A DNA stretch of 62,084 bases from CAKOSP01 sp964369845 (GCA_964369845.1 CAYJFJ010000004.1:1-62084), one strand, 5' to 3'; positions 45,294 through 54,812 are shown, numbered from the stretch's first letter. Made by a program: numbers and translations. The notes: generated by a model not told the origin, from the sequence alone.

Positions 45294-46544
45294 TTATAAA
45301 TTTTGTAGTAAATATTCTACTAATTCATATTCATCTACTTTTTCTTCTTCTTTTAATATATTATCTTTTACCGTAACTAATCCTTTTTGTAAATCCTCAT
45401 TATTTAAAATTATTAAAAATTTACTTTCATAGTTATCTGCTAATTTAAATTGTGATTTTAAACTTAAATCGTTAATACATAATTCAGTTCTAATTCCATT
45501 TAATCTTAATGATTGACTAAGTTTTAAGGCGTGGTATTTTTCTTCATCACTAACTGCTAAAATAAATGCATCCATCGTTAAGTTGTTTTTTATACTTTCG
45601 TATTTTTCTTTTAATTCAATTATGATTCTTTCAAGTCCCAGAGCAAAACCTACTGATGGTATTACCGGTCCTTCAAGTGAAGATGTAAGTTTATCGTATC
45701 TTCCACCGCCACCTAAAGTAATATCTTTTTCATTTATAAATTCATAAACTGTTTCAGTATAATAGTCTAATCCTCTTACAATTTTTTCATTTACTACAAA
45801 ATCTACTTCAAGCATCATTAAAAGGTCTTTTAACTCTTTGAATCTTTTCTTAGAATTTTCTGTTAGATAATCAGATATTTTAGGTAAATTTGTAAATATT
45901 TCTTTATTTGAATCAACTTTACAATCTATAATTCTAAGTGGATTAGTTTCATATCTTTTTTTGCAATCTTCACATAAATCTTCTAAATGAGGTTTAATAT
46001 ATTCCTTAAGTGCGTTTGTGTATGCTTTTCTACTTTCATCATCTCCTAAAGTGTTTATATGTACAGTTACATCATCTAAACCAAGTTCGTTAATAATGTT
46101 ATAACCAATTGAGATAATTTCTGCATCTGCTTTAATGCTACTTGAGTTGAATGCTTCTACTCCGAATTGAGTAAACTCTCTATTTCTTCCTGATTGAGGT
46201 CTTTCATAACGATACATAGTTCCAAAATAATAATATTTCATCAAATCGTTTCTATTCCCGTATAGCTTGTTTTCAATTACACTTCTTGCTACACTTGCAG
46301 TTCCTTCTGGTCTTAAAGTAATTGATCTATCTCCTCTATCTTTAAAATCATAAGTTTCTTTTGTAACTATATCAGATGTGTCTCCAACTCCTCTGTGAAA
46401 TAATTCACTTGATTCAAATATTGGAGTTCTTATATATTCTACATTGTATAAACTCATATAATTTTTCACTATTTCATTTATGTTTTCTAAAATAATAGAA
46501 TCTTTTCCGTATATGTCATATGTTCCTTTTGGTTTTGTTATCAT
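45294..46544 (-). CDS. hisS: Histidyl-tRNA synthetase
   Basis: A 416-aa class II synthetase. Motif 1 near YIRTPIFESSELFHRGVG, motif 2 LRPEGTASVAR and YRYERPQSGRNREFTQFG, the histidine motifs GLDYYTETVYEF and GGGGRYDKL, motif 3 GFALGLERI, and a C-terminal anticodon domain. AGAAAGGAAAT precedes the ATG. Preceded by a T-box with a His specifier. Confidence 0.97.
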   Translation of the reverse strand: MITKPKGTYDIYGKDSIILENINEIVKNYMSLYNVEYIRTPIFESSELFHRGVGDTSDIVTKETYDFKDRGDRSITLRPEGTASVARSVIENKLYGNRNDLMKYYYFGTMYRYERPQSGRNREFTQFGVEAFNSSSIKADAEIISIGYNIINELGLDDVTVHINTLGDDESRKAYTNALKEYIKPHLEDLCEDCKKRYETNPLRIIDCKVDSNKEIFTNLPKISDYLTENSKKRFKELKDLLMMLEVDFVVNEKIVRGLDYYTETVYEFINEKDITLGGGGRYDKLTSSLEGPVIPSVGFALGLERIIIELKEKYESIKNNLTMDAFILAVSDEEKYHALKLSQSLRLNGIRTELCINDLSLKSQFKLADNYESKFLIILNNEDLQKGLVTVKDNILKEEEKVDEYELVEYLLQNL

Positions 46545-46560
46545 TTTAATTTCCTTTCTT

Positions 46561-46762
46561 AAATAAAAAAATCCTAGAAGCGTAAGGGCGAGATTTCTCC
46601 CACGGTGCCACCTTACTTCTAGGTCTTGTTTATTTTATCGCATTTCTGCGTTTTTCTGTTTTGTAAAAGTGTTTTTCTTATACTAATAAATGAATTCTTG
46701 CACCAAGTGAATTCTCTCTTTAATTTATATTGTATAATACTCGCTTTTCAGAAAAATTATCT
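46561..46762 (-). promoter_or_regulatory. T-box riboswitch of hisS (specifier CAC)
   Basis: Minus-strand leader that senses uncharged tRNA-His. The T-box core AAGGTGGCACCGTGG sits before a terminator helix made by CCTAGAAG and CTTCTAGG followed by seven T. Upstream, an AGAGA and GAATTC/GAATTC stem form stem I, and a CAC His codon lies at 46671-46669 in an A-rich loop. Controls hisS, asnS and gatCAB together. Confidence 0.9.
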
Positions 46763-46768
46763 ATATAT

Positions 46769-46797
46769 ATAATATAATATATTACTTATTAAGTCAA
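46769..46797 (-). promoter_or_regulatory. Promoter of the hisS T-box
   Basis: TTGACT and TATTAT on the minus strand, 17 bases apart. The -35 begins five bases after the stop codon of the preceding gene. Confidence 0.55.
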
Positions 46798-46800
46798 TTC

Positions 46801-49170
46801 TTATTGAAGAATATTTGAATTTAATGCTTCTTCTTTTATGCATGCTTCATTAATTAATAGATTAATTAGTGATGTACTTCTTAAAATGTCATTTTCTTTG
46901 ATTTTTGCAATAATGTTTCCATATGCTGCATCGCTTATTTTATTTCGGTTTAAATTTACATATTCTACTATGTATTCTAAACTTTCTGGTTTATTATCTA
47001 AATTAAAACTTGTATAGTAATTTTTAAGTTCTTTATACAGTTCATAATAGTAAGGTTCATTGCTTTCTTTGTATAATGTTTGGATACTTTTCATAAGTTC
47101 ATTAAGAGTAAATGTATATTTACTTTTAACAATGATTTCACTTGCATTTAATAGTTTAGTTTGATCAAACTCTTGTTTTGATTTTTGTAATAAATTAACT
47201 ATATAATCATTGTTTGAAGTAAGAGTTTTTTTATGAGTTAAAATTTCTTTTTTACATTCTTTAAACTCTTTAACGTTTGACATTAAATTTATTGATGAAA
47301 CCCTATCTAAATATGTTTCTGCAATATCTGTATAATAATTAATTATTTCTAAACTTGTTACTTTGTTTTCTTGTAAATGTTTTATATACTTAGTCACTTC
47401 ATTTAAAATTGGATTACTTAACTCCTCAATTTGAGCTTCAGTAGTTACTGATGAAATTTTGAAACTAAAATATTTTAGATTTAAATATTCACGTCTGTCG
47501 TTTATATCTAGGTATAATTTGTCAAAAAACAGTTTTGCCTTAGTTATTTCGTCTTCAGTTAAATTTTCTAAGAAATATTTTTTGAAATATGCGCTTTCGA
47601 TTTTTTTATAATCTCCTAGTTGTATACCATATTGTTTTTCATTTTTTCTATATCTAACAAAGAAGTTTACCATCGATTGATAAAATTTCATAGGTACTAA
47701 ATCTGTAGAATCATAACCACGTTTTTTTATGTAGTTTCTTATTTTTATGCATTTTTCATACGTTTCTTTTTCTTCTTCTCTTTCTAAAATAGCAATTTTT
47801 TTAACAAAATACTCTTCTTCTTTGTCTAAATCTAGTAGTTTTTTTGTTATATGAGATTCTTGAATTTCTAATGCTTTAGCAAATAAGTTTATGTACTCTA
47901 GTTCTAAATTATTATTAACGATATAATTATAAATTAGAGTATATACATTTTTATCAATCTCTTCAAGAGAATTTAAAAATAGTGAAACTTTTTCTTCTTT
48001 TGATAAATTTTTATTGTTAAAATCTTTTTTGTAAAGATTTATTTTATCTTCTTCTATAGTGTGCTTTTGGTTTAAATTTCTTAGTAAAATATTTGCTTTT
48101 TCAACATTTAAGCTTATTTTTTCGTTTAAAAACTTTTCAATTACATCATCTATTTCTTTTTCGCTATTACTTAAATTTTGATTCATCAATTTTTTCTTGA
48201 ATTCAGCTGGAATAGCAGTTACTTTTTTAGCTAAATAGCGAGAACTGATATTTGTTTTTTTTAGTTGAGTTAATGAGGCATTTACTCCTCTTAAAAAAAT
48301 ATAATATTCTTCTGTTTCGCAATTTTCTAATAATTTATTAAATATTTTATAAATTTGGTTTATAGAAATGTTTTTATTAACTAGAGGTGATATGTTTAGG
48401 TTTTTAGTTGTTTGATAATTAATATATATTTGCTCTAATGCATTAACTATTAACTCCTCACTTAGTTTTTCAGGTGCATTATTTAAAGTACTTTTAATGT
48501 ATGCTATTATAATTTCTTTGTTAGTGAATCCATAGCTTACTTTGCTGAAATTATCATATATTTTTTGCAGGGTTTTTAAATTTTCGTAATTTTGATTTAC
48601 TTCTTCTATAGAATTATGACTTCTTTCTAGTTCTTTGATAATCGGAAAAATTTTAGAAAAGTATTCATTAATTAAAATTTTTCTGTTTTCTGAAATTCTT
48701 TTTTGAAATTCTTTTTCTTTTAAATTTTCGTGATAATTATCAGCATTTTTATATATAATATCTAATACTTGAATTATATTATTGAATTCTTTGTCATTCA
48801 TTGTTTTTTCATGTGTTTTTGTGAATTGTCGAATGAAATTATTTAGTATGGAAAAGATATTTTGCTCAGTCATAGGAAAAACAGTATTTATATTTCCCCC
48901 ACTTTGGATAGTTTCTATTAATTTACTTTCGTAATTTTTATATGTATTCATAGCTTCGCATTTTGCTTTGTTTATTAAATATGATTCTTCAGGATAATTC
49001 TTTTCGATGTAAATTTTCATATTTTTAATATCCATGTCATACTCAGTAGCAATAGTTTCTAGCGCCTCTACAGGAGCATCGGAAGCCTTTAAAATTTTTA
49101 TTACTTCAGTATAGAAACTTAGATAACCTTCTTTGTCTCTTAAGTTTTTAGGTTTTATTAAGTTATTCAT
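46801..49170 (-). CDS. Cassette protein 4: 789-aa helical protein of unknown function
   Basis: Not recognised. Almost entirely helical, Lys/Glu/Asn-rich, without signal, membrane helix, Walker motif or Cys clusters. A possible HTH lies at about 33-58 (VEALETIATEYDMDIKNMKI). A segment at 251-266 (NYQTTKNLNISPLVNK) weakly resembles the motif shared by the three genes upstream. ATG at 49170 has GAAAGGA upstream; it overlaps the preceding gene by 8 nt. Last gene of a three-gene unit; hisS promoter follows directly without a terminator. Confidence 0.75.
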   Translation of the reverse strand: MNNLIKPKNLRDKEGYLSFYTEVIKILKASDAPVEALETIATEYDMDIKNMKIYIEKNYPEESYLINKAKCEAMNTYKNYESKLIETIQSGGNINTVFPMTEQNIFSILNNFIRQFTKTHEKTMNDKEFNNIIQVLDIIYKNADNYHENLKEKEFQKRISENRKILINEYFSKIFPIIKELERSHNSIEEVNQNYENLKTLQKIYDNFSKVSYGFTNKEIIIAYIKSTLNNAPEKLSEELIVNALEQIYINYQTTKNLNISPLVNKNISINQIYKIFNKLLENCETEEYYIFLRGVNASLTQLKKTNISSRYLAKKVTAIPAEFKKKLMNQNLSNSEKEIDDVIEKFLNEKISLNVEKANILLRNLNQKHTIEEDKINLYKKDFNNKNLSKEEKVSLFLNSLEEIDKNVYTLIYNYIVNNNLELEYINLFAKALEIQESHITKKLLDLDKEEEYFVKKIAILEREEEKETYEKCIKIRNYIKKRGYDSTDLVPMKFYQSMVNFFVRYRKNEKQYGIQLGDYKKIESAYFKKYFLENLTEDEITKAKLFFDKLYLDINDRREYLNLKYFSFKISSVTTEAQIEELSNPILNEVTKYIKHLQENKVTSLEIINYYTDIAETYLDRVSSINLMSNVKEFKECKKEILTHKKTLTSNNDYIVNLLQKSKQEFDQTKLLNASEIIVKSKYTFTLNELMKSIQTLYKESNEPYYYELYKELKNYYTSFNLDNKPESLEYIVEYVNLNRNKISDAAYGNIIAKIKENDILRSTSLINLLINEACIKEEALNSNILQ

Positions 49171-50305
49171 TTGTATTTTTCCTTTCAATAATTTTTTTAT
49201 CTTTTTTTGAGCTAAACAAATAATCATAAATTAGTAATGCTTTTTTATAAGTTTTTTTAATGCCATTTTTCTTTAGATTTGAAAACAACTCGCTAAGTTC
49301 TTCATCTGTTGACTCAGGGCGATTTTGTTTTATTAAACATTCAATTTCTTTATCTGTTTTGTGTGCGTTGTGCGAAGTAGCTACTATATTGCTATAATGA
49401 ACTATCATTTGTTCTAAACTTTCTAGAATTTGTAATAAAAACATTGTTTTGTCAGTATCTTTTTCTTTTTCTATAAGCATTTTAACACTATCTTTTGTTA
49501 TATATAATCTTTCTTCAGCTTTTATTAATGTAAATGCATTAATTTTCCCTGTAATTTTATATTCTTTATAGATTACATTATAAAGCTCAGCTGTAATACG
49601 TTGTGCTCTATAATCTGCTATGATATTTACTCTTTGTGTGCTGTTATCAATAAATTCCATTTCTTTTTCACTTAAATATATTTTACTAGCGTGATTAATT
49701 ATTTTTCTGACACTGGCAATTTCTGTTGATAATTTATTTTCGTTATAAAGGTTTTCTTTTTCTTTTTCTAAATATTCTAACCCTTTTAAAATATTTTCTT
49801 TATATACACTTTTTTTATTTTCAATTAATTCGATTTTTTTAGTGTTATTTTGAATTGTTTTTTGAGTTTTTATATGATTCTCATGTTTTGTTATAATTTC
49901 GGAAATGCTTAATAAAATAAAATTCATTAAATCAGATGAAGGATTATTTTGGTATTTATTTTCGATATATCTATAAAAACTATTTAAATTATTATATTTA
50001 TTAGGTTTATCATAATCTTCTTTAGAAATAAATAAATCAGTGAAATTTTCTTTGTTTTTGATTTTATTTAAAACTTGTTTTTCTAATTTTTCGTCTTCTG
50101 ATGGTAAAATTTCATTTCCGAATTTTTTTCTTAAATAAAATCTTACACTTGAATATTGTAAGTTTATTTGTATGCAAATTTCTTTTAATACAGATTCTCT
50201 TTCTTCAACTGGTGTTTCAATTAATATTTCGAATATTTCGATATATCTTCTTTCTAAAGCAACTTTATTATGTTTTTCAGTGATATGTGTTATATTATAT
50301 TTCAT
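49163..50305 (-). CDS. Cassette protein 3: 380-aa helical protein of unknown function
   Basis: Not recognised. A soluble helical protein with a possible N-terminal helix-turn-helix at about 33-60 (ESVLKEICIQINLQYSSVRF), similar in register to that of the 789-aa protein. It carries EYKITGKINAFTLIKA at 248-263, IVHYSNI at 301-307 and STDEE at 332-336. The next upstream protein has matching motifs with the same 53-residue spacing between the first two. The start overlaps the upstream gene by 11 nt, so they are translated together. Confidence 0.75.
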   Translation of the reverse strand: MKYNITHITEKHNKVALERRYIEIFEILIETPVEERESVLKEICIQINLQYSSVRFYLRKKFGNEILPSEDEKLEKQVLNKIKNKENFTDLFISKEDYDKPNKYNNLNSFYRYIENKYQNNPSSDLMNFILLSISEIITKHENHIKTQKTIQNNTKKIELIENKKSVYKENILKGLEYLEKEKENLYNENKLSTEIASVRKIINHASKIYLSEKEMEFIDNSTQRVNIIADYRAQRITAELYNVIYKEYKITGKINAFTLIKAEERLYITKDSVKMLIEKEKDTDKTMFLLQILESLEQMIVHYSNIVATSHNAHKTDKEIECLIKQNRPESTDEELSELFSNLKKNGIKKTYKKALLIYDYLFSSKKDKKIIERKNTNE

Positions 50306-51572
50306 CTTGTCTTCTTCTTTCTCTTACTTTGTTTTCACTGTAATCTTGTTTTATATACCAATCATTTAATAAATTTATTATGAATTTACTATTAGTTAGA
50401 TTACTGTGTTTTTCTGAAAGTAAGTATATTAATTTTTCTTCGTCGGTAGATGTTAAATTTAAATTTTTTATATAAATTGATGCGTTATTAGTGTCTAGTT
50501 TATTTCTACCATAATGTATAATGTACCATCTAATTGTTGAAATAGTACTTTTTATTTTTTCTTTAATATCTAGTGATAAGTTATCTTTTTCTAATTTACT
50601 GCTTAAAATATTAAGCTGAGGAATGCCTTTGTAATTTTCTATAATTAGCCATGGATTAATTAATCCTGTTTTTAGGTATTCTTCTATTAATTTTTCTTTT
50701 GTTTCTACAAATATTTTCTTTTCTTTATCTTTATTTAAATTTTCTCTAATTAGATCTAATTCTTGTGTTGCTATTTCAATATCTATCTTGGAAAAGAAGT
50801 TTTTCTTTAACTCTTGTTTTATTTTAGTTATCTGTATCAATATCTTTTCTATTTGCTCTAAATTATTTTCTTCTTGAGAAGTATTATTCATATCTTCTAT
50901 TTTTTTTAAAATATTATTTTTTGTTTCTTTAATTTGCCTTTTTGCATTTTCTTTTGTTAAGTATTCATTCATTGCTTTGATATTGTTTTCTAACGTTTCT
51001 ATTCCTTTATTTAAAATTAACTTTATATCGTATTTTTTCTCTTCTTTCAAAAATGTTAAAAAGGCGTTGTATAAGTTTTTGCTTATCTCGTTTTTTTTTG
51101 GGTCTATAAATTCGTCAAAAACATTTTTTAATTTGTTAGCGTCGTTTGTAATTATTGCAAGTTCTAACTCTAATTTTGTTTTTTCGAAAAATAGAAACTG
51201 TTTGCCTAAAGATCTAAAATCTGTTCCATCTTTTTTTCCTCTTTTTGCTTTGTACTTTAGCATTAAATAATATTTTTCTTTATTTAGTTTTTCTGCTGCA
51301 TATGTAAAAAATTCATATGAAAAATTTGTTTCTTCGAAAGTGGTATAAAAAGTGCGGTACTTAATTTCTTTTGCTACATCTACTCCATTGGCGTCTAGTT
51401 CCATCGCCTTTCCAAACTGGCTTTTTTTGTATTTATAATCTAAATAAATTTGTTTTATTTTTTCTTCGTTGTAAAACTTGCTTTTTTTTAATTCTTTATG
51501 AATAGTTGCATATAAATGTCTTAAACTTTGTATATCACTAGCTATTATTGATTGTGAGTTATTATAATTCAT
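50295..51572 (-). CDS. Cassette protein 2: 425-aa helical protein of unknown function
   Basis: Not recognised. First gene of the three-gene unit. Helical, with probable coiled coil at about 195-290 and a basic tail (VRERRRQDEI). Shares EYLKTGLINPWLIIEN (298-313), IIHYGRN (351-357) and STDEE (375-379) with the next protein. ATG at 51572 has AGAGGGGG eight bases upstream; the in-frame extension to 51626 has no ribosome site and would span the promoter. Its promoter contains an inverted repeat. Confidence 0.75.
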   Translation of the reverse strand: MNYNNSQSIIASDIQSLRHLYATIHKELKKSKFYNEEKIKQIYLDYKYKKSQFGKAMELDANGVDVAKEIKYRTFYTTFEETNFSYEFFTYAAEKLNKEKYYLMLKYKAKRGKKDGTDFRSLGKQFLFFEKTKLELELAIITNDANKLKNVFDEFIDPKKNEISKNLYNAFLTFLKEEKKYDIKLILNKGIETLENNIKAMNEYLTKENAKRQIKETKNNILKKIEDMNNTSQEENNLEQIEKILIQITKIKQELKKNFFSKIDIEIATQELDLIRENLNKDKEKKIFVETKEKLIEEYLKTGLINPWLIIENYKGIPQLNILSSKLEKDNLSLDIKEKIKSTISTIRWYIIHYGRNKLDTNNASIYIKNLNLTSTDEEKLIYLLSEKHSNLTNSKFIINLLNDWYIKQDYSENKVRERRRQDEI

Positions 51573-51597
51573 AAAGTCCCCCTCTTTTGCAATATAT

Positions 51598-51626
51598 ATA
51601 GTACCATACTTGGTACATTTATTCAA
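51598..51626 (-). promoter_or_regulatory. Promoter with internal operator for cassette genes 2-4
   Basis: On the minus strand TTGAAT (51626-51621) and TACTAT (51603-51598), 17 bases apart. A perfect inverted repeat GTACCA-TACT-TGGTAC at 51601-51616 lies in the spacer and over the -10, the position of a repressor operator. Confidence 0.6.
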
Positions 51627-51627
51627 T

Positions 51628-51648
51628 AAAAAAACGATTTAACAATCG
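51628..51648 (-). terminator. Weak terminator after cassette gene 1
   Basis: 5-bp stem CGATT / AATCG with a 4-base loop and a long T-run on the minus strand. Confidence 0.5.
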
Positions 51649-51666
51649 CTTTTCTTTAACTTAATT

Positions 51667-52632
51667 TTATTTGTTAATATATTGATTTTGATCTATTATG
51701 ACGAAATAGTTTAGTGAGTCTAAAAATATTAGTTTTATGTTTTGATAATCATAATTTAAATCATTTTCTGTTAAAATATCTAAGATTATTTCAGAAAAAC
51801 TATCTATATAATTTACTTCAAATTCAAAGCATAATCTTTTTACCATTTGTCTTGACTCTGCTGTTGTCATTTCTACCGTAGCTTTTGTGTAAAAATTTTC
51901 TTTAAATAATGATATATTTTCTTTGTATACGGCATTTAAATGATGTGAAAAACATATTTCTTCTTCGCTTTTGGCTTCTTTAATTGTGTTTTCAATTGTA
52001 GCAGTACTAATTTGATTTATATTTTTCTTTAACGTAATAACATCTATATTTCCCGTATTTATGAAATATTCAAACATTTTTTGTATTAATACAGCTTTTT
52101 TTTGAACCTGATTTTTTTCTGATATTTGTGAAGCTGTATTTAAGCAAAGATTAATGAAATTTTCTTTATCATCAAAAGCTTTTTTCTTTAAATATCTAAT
52201 TTTTGATCGAAAAAGTATAATTAATTCTATGACTTTTTCCATGTTTTCGTATTCTATTTCATCATTAGTATGCATATTTATAATCATTTTGCAGTCTTCT
52301 ATATTTTTTTTAATTGCTTCTTCAATATGAAGTTTAGTCAAGTTTTTATTTTTTATTAATTTGTACTTTTTTCTTAATTCCTCTATTTCTTCATATATTT
52401 TTTCTAGTTCTAATATAATAATTTTGTATTTAGTAGTTTCTTTTTTACTTTCAAATATTTTTTGAAAATTCCTATAAAAAACGTTGTAAGAAGTATATAC
52501 TTTTTGTGTTGTTGCTAAATTTGGATCAAAAAATAAATATGTAGAATTTCTTTTGTTTTTTATATTATCTATTAGTTGTGCTAAATCTTTTTTGAACTTT
52601 TCTTTTTCTTCCTCATTTTTAAAATTTGTCAT
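51667..52632 (-). CDS. Cassette protein 1: 321-aa helical protein of unknown function
   Basis: Not recognised. Helical, soluble, with a probable coiled coil at about 70-105. The segment EYFINTGNIDVITLKKN at 188-204 resembles the motif of cassette proteins 2 and 3, so the four genes look like diverged tandem copies. AGGAG is seven bases before the ATG. A weak terminator separates it from gene 2, and a TTGAAG/TAATAT pair lies upstream as a possible own promoter. Confidence 0.75.
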   Translation of the reverse strand: MTNFKNEEEKEKFKKDLAQLIDNIKNKRNSTYLFFDPNLATTQKVYTSYNVFYRNFQKIFESKKETTKYKIIILELEKIYEEIEELRKKYKLIKNKNLTKLHIEEAIKKNIEDCKMIINMHTNDEIEYENMEKVIELIILFRSKIRYLKKKAFDDKENFINLCLNTASQISEKNQVQKKAVLIQKMFEYFINTGNIDVITLKKNINQISTATIENTIKEAKSEEEICFSHHLNAVYKENISLFKENFYTKATVEMTTAESRQMVKRLCFEFEVNYIDSFSEIILDILTENDLNYDYQNIKLIFLDSLNYFVIIDQNQYINK

Positions 52633-52681
52633 AATTACTCCTGGGTGAATATATTATCATAAATTTTATTTATCTTCAACA

Positions 52682-52709
52682 AAAAAATAATAAGAATATC
52701 CTTATTATT
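52682..52709 (-). terminator. sufB terminator
   Basis: 9-bp stem AATAATAAG / CTTATTATT over the stop codon and a seven-T run on the minus strand. Confidence 0.85.
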
Positions 52710-53634
52710 TTAAAAAACCTGTTATAATTACTGCTTCTGCTTCTTTTTCAGTTAATCCTAAAGTCATTAATTTTGCAAGCTGATCAGCAGCTAGCTTTCC
52801 TATAGTTGCCTCATGAATTAGTGTTGCATCTGTGCTATTAGCAAATACAGTTGGTTTTGCTAGCACTTTTGCATTTCCTTCTAATATTGCATCGCATTCA
52901 CTATGTGCATAGCATTTTTCGTTACCTGTAAGGTTTGAGTGAAATTCTTGAACTGAGTTATCAGTTGCTACTGCTCTTGATATTAAGTGTGCACTAGAAT
53001 TTTCACCATTAAGTGTTACATCGAAAATAGTTTTTGCAAACTGATTATCATGTGTTTTGATGTTTTCTCTTATAATTAAGTTTGTATTTTCTTTAAGATG
53101 TGCCTTTGTCTTTCTGACTGTTGAGTCTACTCCTTCAATTTGAGTAGTATACATCTCTAAACTAGAACCTGGCTCTAAATATATTTCAGTTACGGGATTT
53201 AGTATTTTCTTACTTTCTTTACTTCCTGTTCCAAAATGATTCTCTACATATTTAACTTTTGCATTTTTAGCTACATGAAATCTGTGAATTCCTGAATGCT
53301 CAGAAGTAGTTTTCGAACAGTTATTTATTCCACATCCAGCATAGATTGTTATATCACAGTCTTCCTCGATGTGAAAGTCATTGTAAACTTTATCAGTAAT
53401 ATTGCTCTCACTTACTATTACTGGTATATAAACATCTTCGTTTTTAGTACCTTTTTTTATTACGATGTCTATTCCCTCTTGATTAGTTTTACCAATTATA
53501 TTAATATTTTCAGTTACATGTTTAGAGTGAAGTTTACCATTTTTTCTAATGTTGTAAGCACCATTTGTAATTTTGTTTATATTGGTAATTCTTTTTAATA
53601 TTTCTTTTTCTTCTTCTAATAATTCTTCTATCAT
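52705..53634 (-). CDS. sufB: Short SufB/SufD-family Fe-S scaffold protein
   Basis: A 309-aa beta-helix protein that holds nascent Fe-S clusters with SufC. Family blocks are YAGCGINNCSKTTSEHSG, NPVTEIYLEPGSSLEMYTTQ, KTIFDVTLNGENSSAHLISR, GNEKCYAHSECDAILEG and a final ATIGKLAADQLAKLMTLGL with TEKEAEAVIITGF. It is about 150 residues shorter than SufB of the full SUF system and corresponds to the short form found with SufC alone (minimal SUF-like systems). The start overlaps the sufC stop (ATGA). No SufS, SufU or SufD gene is adjacent. Confidence 0.9.
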   Translation of the reverse strand: MIEELLEEEKEILKRITNINKITNGAYNIRKNGKLHSKHVTENINIIGKTNQEGIDIVIKKGTKNEDVYIPVIVSESNITDKVYNDFHIEEDCDITIYAGCGINNCSKTTSEHSGIHRFHVAKNAKVKYVENHFGTGSKESKKILNPVTEIYLEPGSSLEMYTTQIEGVDSTVRKTKAHLKENTNLIIRENIKTHDNQFAKTIFDVTLNGENSSAHLISRAVATDNSVQEFHSNLTGNEKCYAHSECDAILEGNAKVLAKPTVFANSTDATLIHEATIGKLAADQLAKLMTLGLTEKEAEAVIITGFLK

Positions 53635-54308
53635 AAAATATGCTCTCCTATAAGATTTTCATAAGTACCTATGCTATGTATTTCTCCATTTTTAAGTAAA
53701 ATAACTTCCTGTGCTATTTTCAATATTTTTTCTTGATGGGAAATTATTATAGTTGTTCCATTTTGATTTTTAAATTCTTTAAATAAATCTATAAGCTCAT
53801 TAAAACTCCATAAATCTATTCCTGCTTCTGGCTCATCGAATATAGTTAACTCTTTTTTTTGAAGCAATACCGTCGCTAGTTCTATTCTTTTATGCTCTCC
53901 GCCAGATAATGTAGAGTCTAAATCTCTATTTATATACTCACTGTATTCTAAACCTACTTTATTTAATATATCTTTTTCCTCATCTATTGAAAGAACTTTT
54001 TTTGCTGATATATTTAGTATATCTTTGACAGTCAGACCTTTAAACTTTATTGGTTGCTGAAAAGCATAAGCTATACCTTTATTTACTCTTTGATCTAAAC
54101 TTAAATCAGTAATATCTTCTTGATTTAAATATATTTTACCACTTGTAGGTTTTTCTAAGCCTACTACTAATTTCATTAGTGATGATTTACCACTACCATT
54201 AGGTCCTGTTATTGCAATAAATTTATCTAAATCAATTTTTAAATTAATATTATTTAATATAACTTTATTATCTATTATATATGAAATGTTTTTAAGTTCT
54301 AATAACAT
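53631..54308 (-). CDS. sufC: SufC-like Fe-S assembly ATPase
   Basis: A 225-aa ABC ATPase. Walker A GPNGSGKSS (35-43), Q-loop, signature LSGGEHKR, Walker B LTIFDEPEAGID with the SufC-type EPEAGID. No membrane domain, and its partner is the following sufB-like gene, so it is a scaffold ATPase and not a transporter. Start overlaps the regulator stop (TAATG), GGAG upstream. Confidence 0.92.
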   Translation of the reverse strand: MLLELKNISYIIDNKVILNNINLKIDLDKFIAITGPNGSGKSSLMKLVVGLEKPTSGKIYLNQEDITDLSLDQRVNKGIAYAFQQPIKFKGLTVKDILNISAKKVLSIDEEKDILNKVGLEYSEYINRDLDSTLSGGEHKRIELATVLLQKKELTIFDEPEAGIDLWSFNELIDLFKEFKNQNGTTIIISHQEKILKIAQEVILLKNGEIHSIGTYENLIGEHIL

Positions 54309-54799
54309 TATTTTTTCTCCTTTAAAACTTTAACCCACTTTGGATTGGAACCGATGATTTTTTTTATTTTGTTTGTTTCACAAGTTTCACAGGCATTTTT
54401 ATCTGCATGCTTACAATTACATTCTTCATCGATTTTGAATGTTTTTTTTATATATTTTTTTAAACCATCTTTAGTTTCGTTAGAAACGTATTCACTAATT
54501 ATTTTGACATCTTCTTTAGCTTTTGATTCAGGAATATTTAAAATACCTACAAAAAAAAGTTCTAATAAATCTTCTTTCATTATTAACTCTTCTGCTATTT
54601 TATAAGCTTCTTTAGATAAAATTATATTTCCGTAAGTTTCATAACTTATAAGATTTGCTGCATCTAATCTTTTTAAAGCTTTTGAAACTGATGATTTTGT
54701 ATAACCTAAATTAGTAGCTACATCAGTAACTCTAATTTTACCTGTTTTTATTTCTAACATATACATTGTTTTTAAATATAAGTTTTGTGTTGTTTTCAT
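54308..54799 (-). CDS. DtxR-family regulator with Cys-rich C-terminus
   Basis: A 163-aa regulator. N-terminal winged helix of the DtxR/MntR type (LYLKTMYMLE, VTDVATNLGYTKSSVSKALKRL, KEAYKIAEEL). The dimer/metal helix has Glu or Ser at positions normally His (KEDLLELFF, ISEYVSNET), so the usual Fe/Mn sites seem lost. Instead Cys127, Cys129, Cys137 and Cys140 form CxC-x7-CxxC near the end (CNCKHADKNACETC). It is cotranscribed with sufC and sufB, so an Fe-S or metal sensor for the suf operon is likely (inference). GGAGG site. Confidence 0.85.
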   Translation of the reverse strand: MKTTQNLYLKTMYMLEIKTGKIRVTDVATNLGYTKSSVSKALKRLDAANLISYETYGNIILSKEAYKIAEELIMKEDLLELFFVGILNIPESKAKEDVKIISEYVSNETKDGLKKYIKKTFKIDEECNCKHADKNACETCETNKIKKIIGSNPKWVKVLKEKK

Positions 54800-54812
54800 T
54801 CAAACCTCCATT

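Noticed and set aside
46801..52632. The four-gene cassette as a prophage fragment or a known defence system.
   Set aside because: No nuclease, ATPase, protease, TIR, HEPN or capsid motif could be seen in any of the four, so naming it a defence system would be invention.
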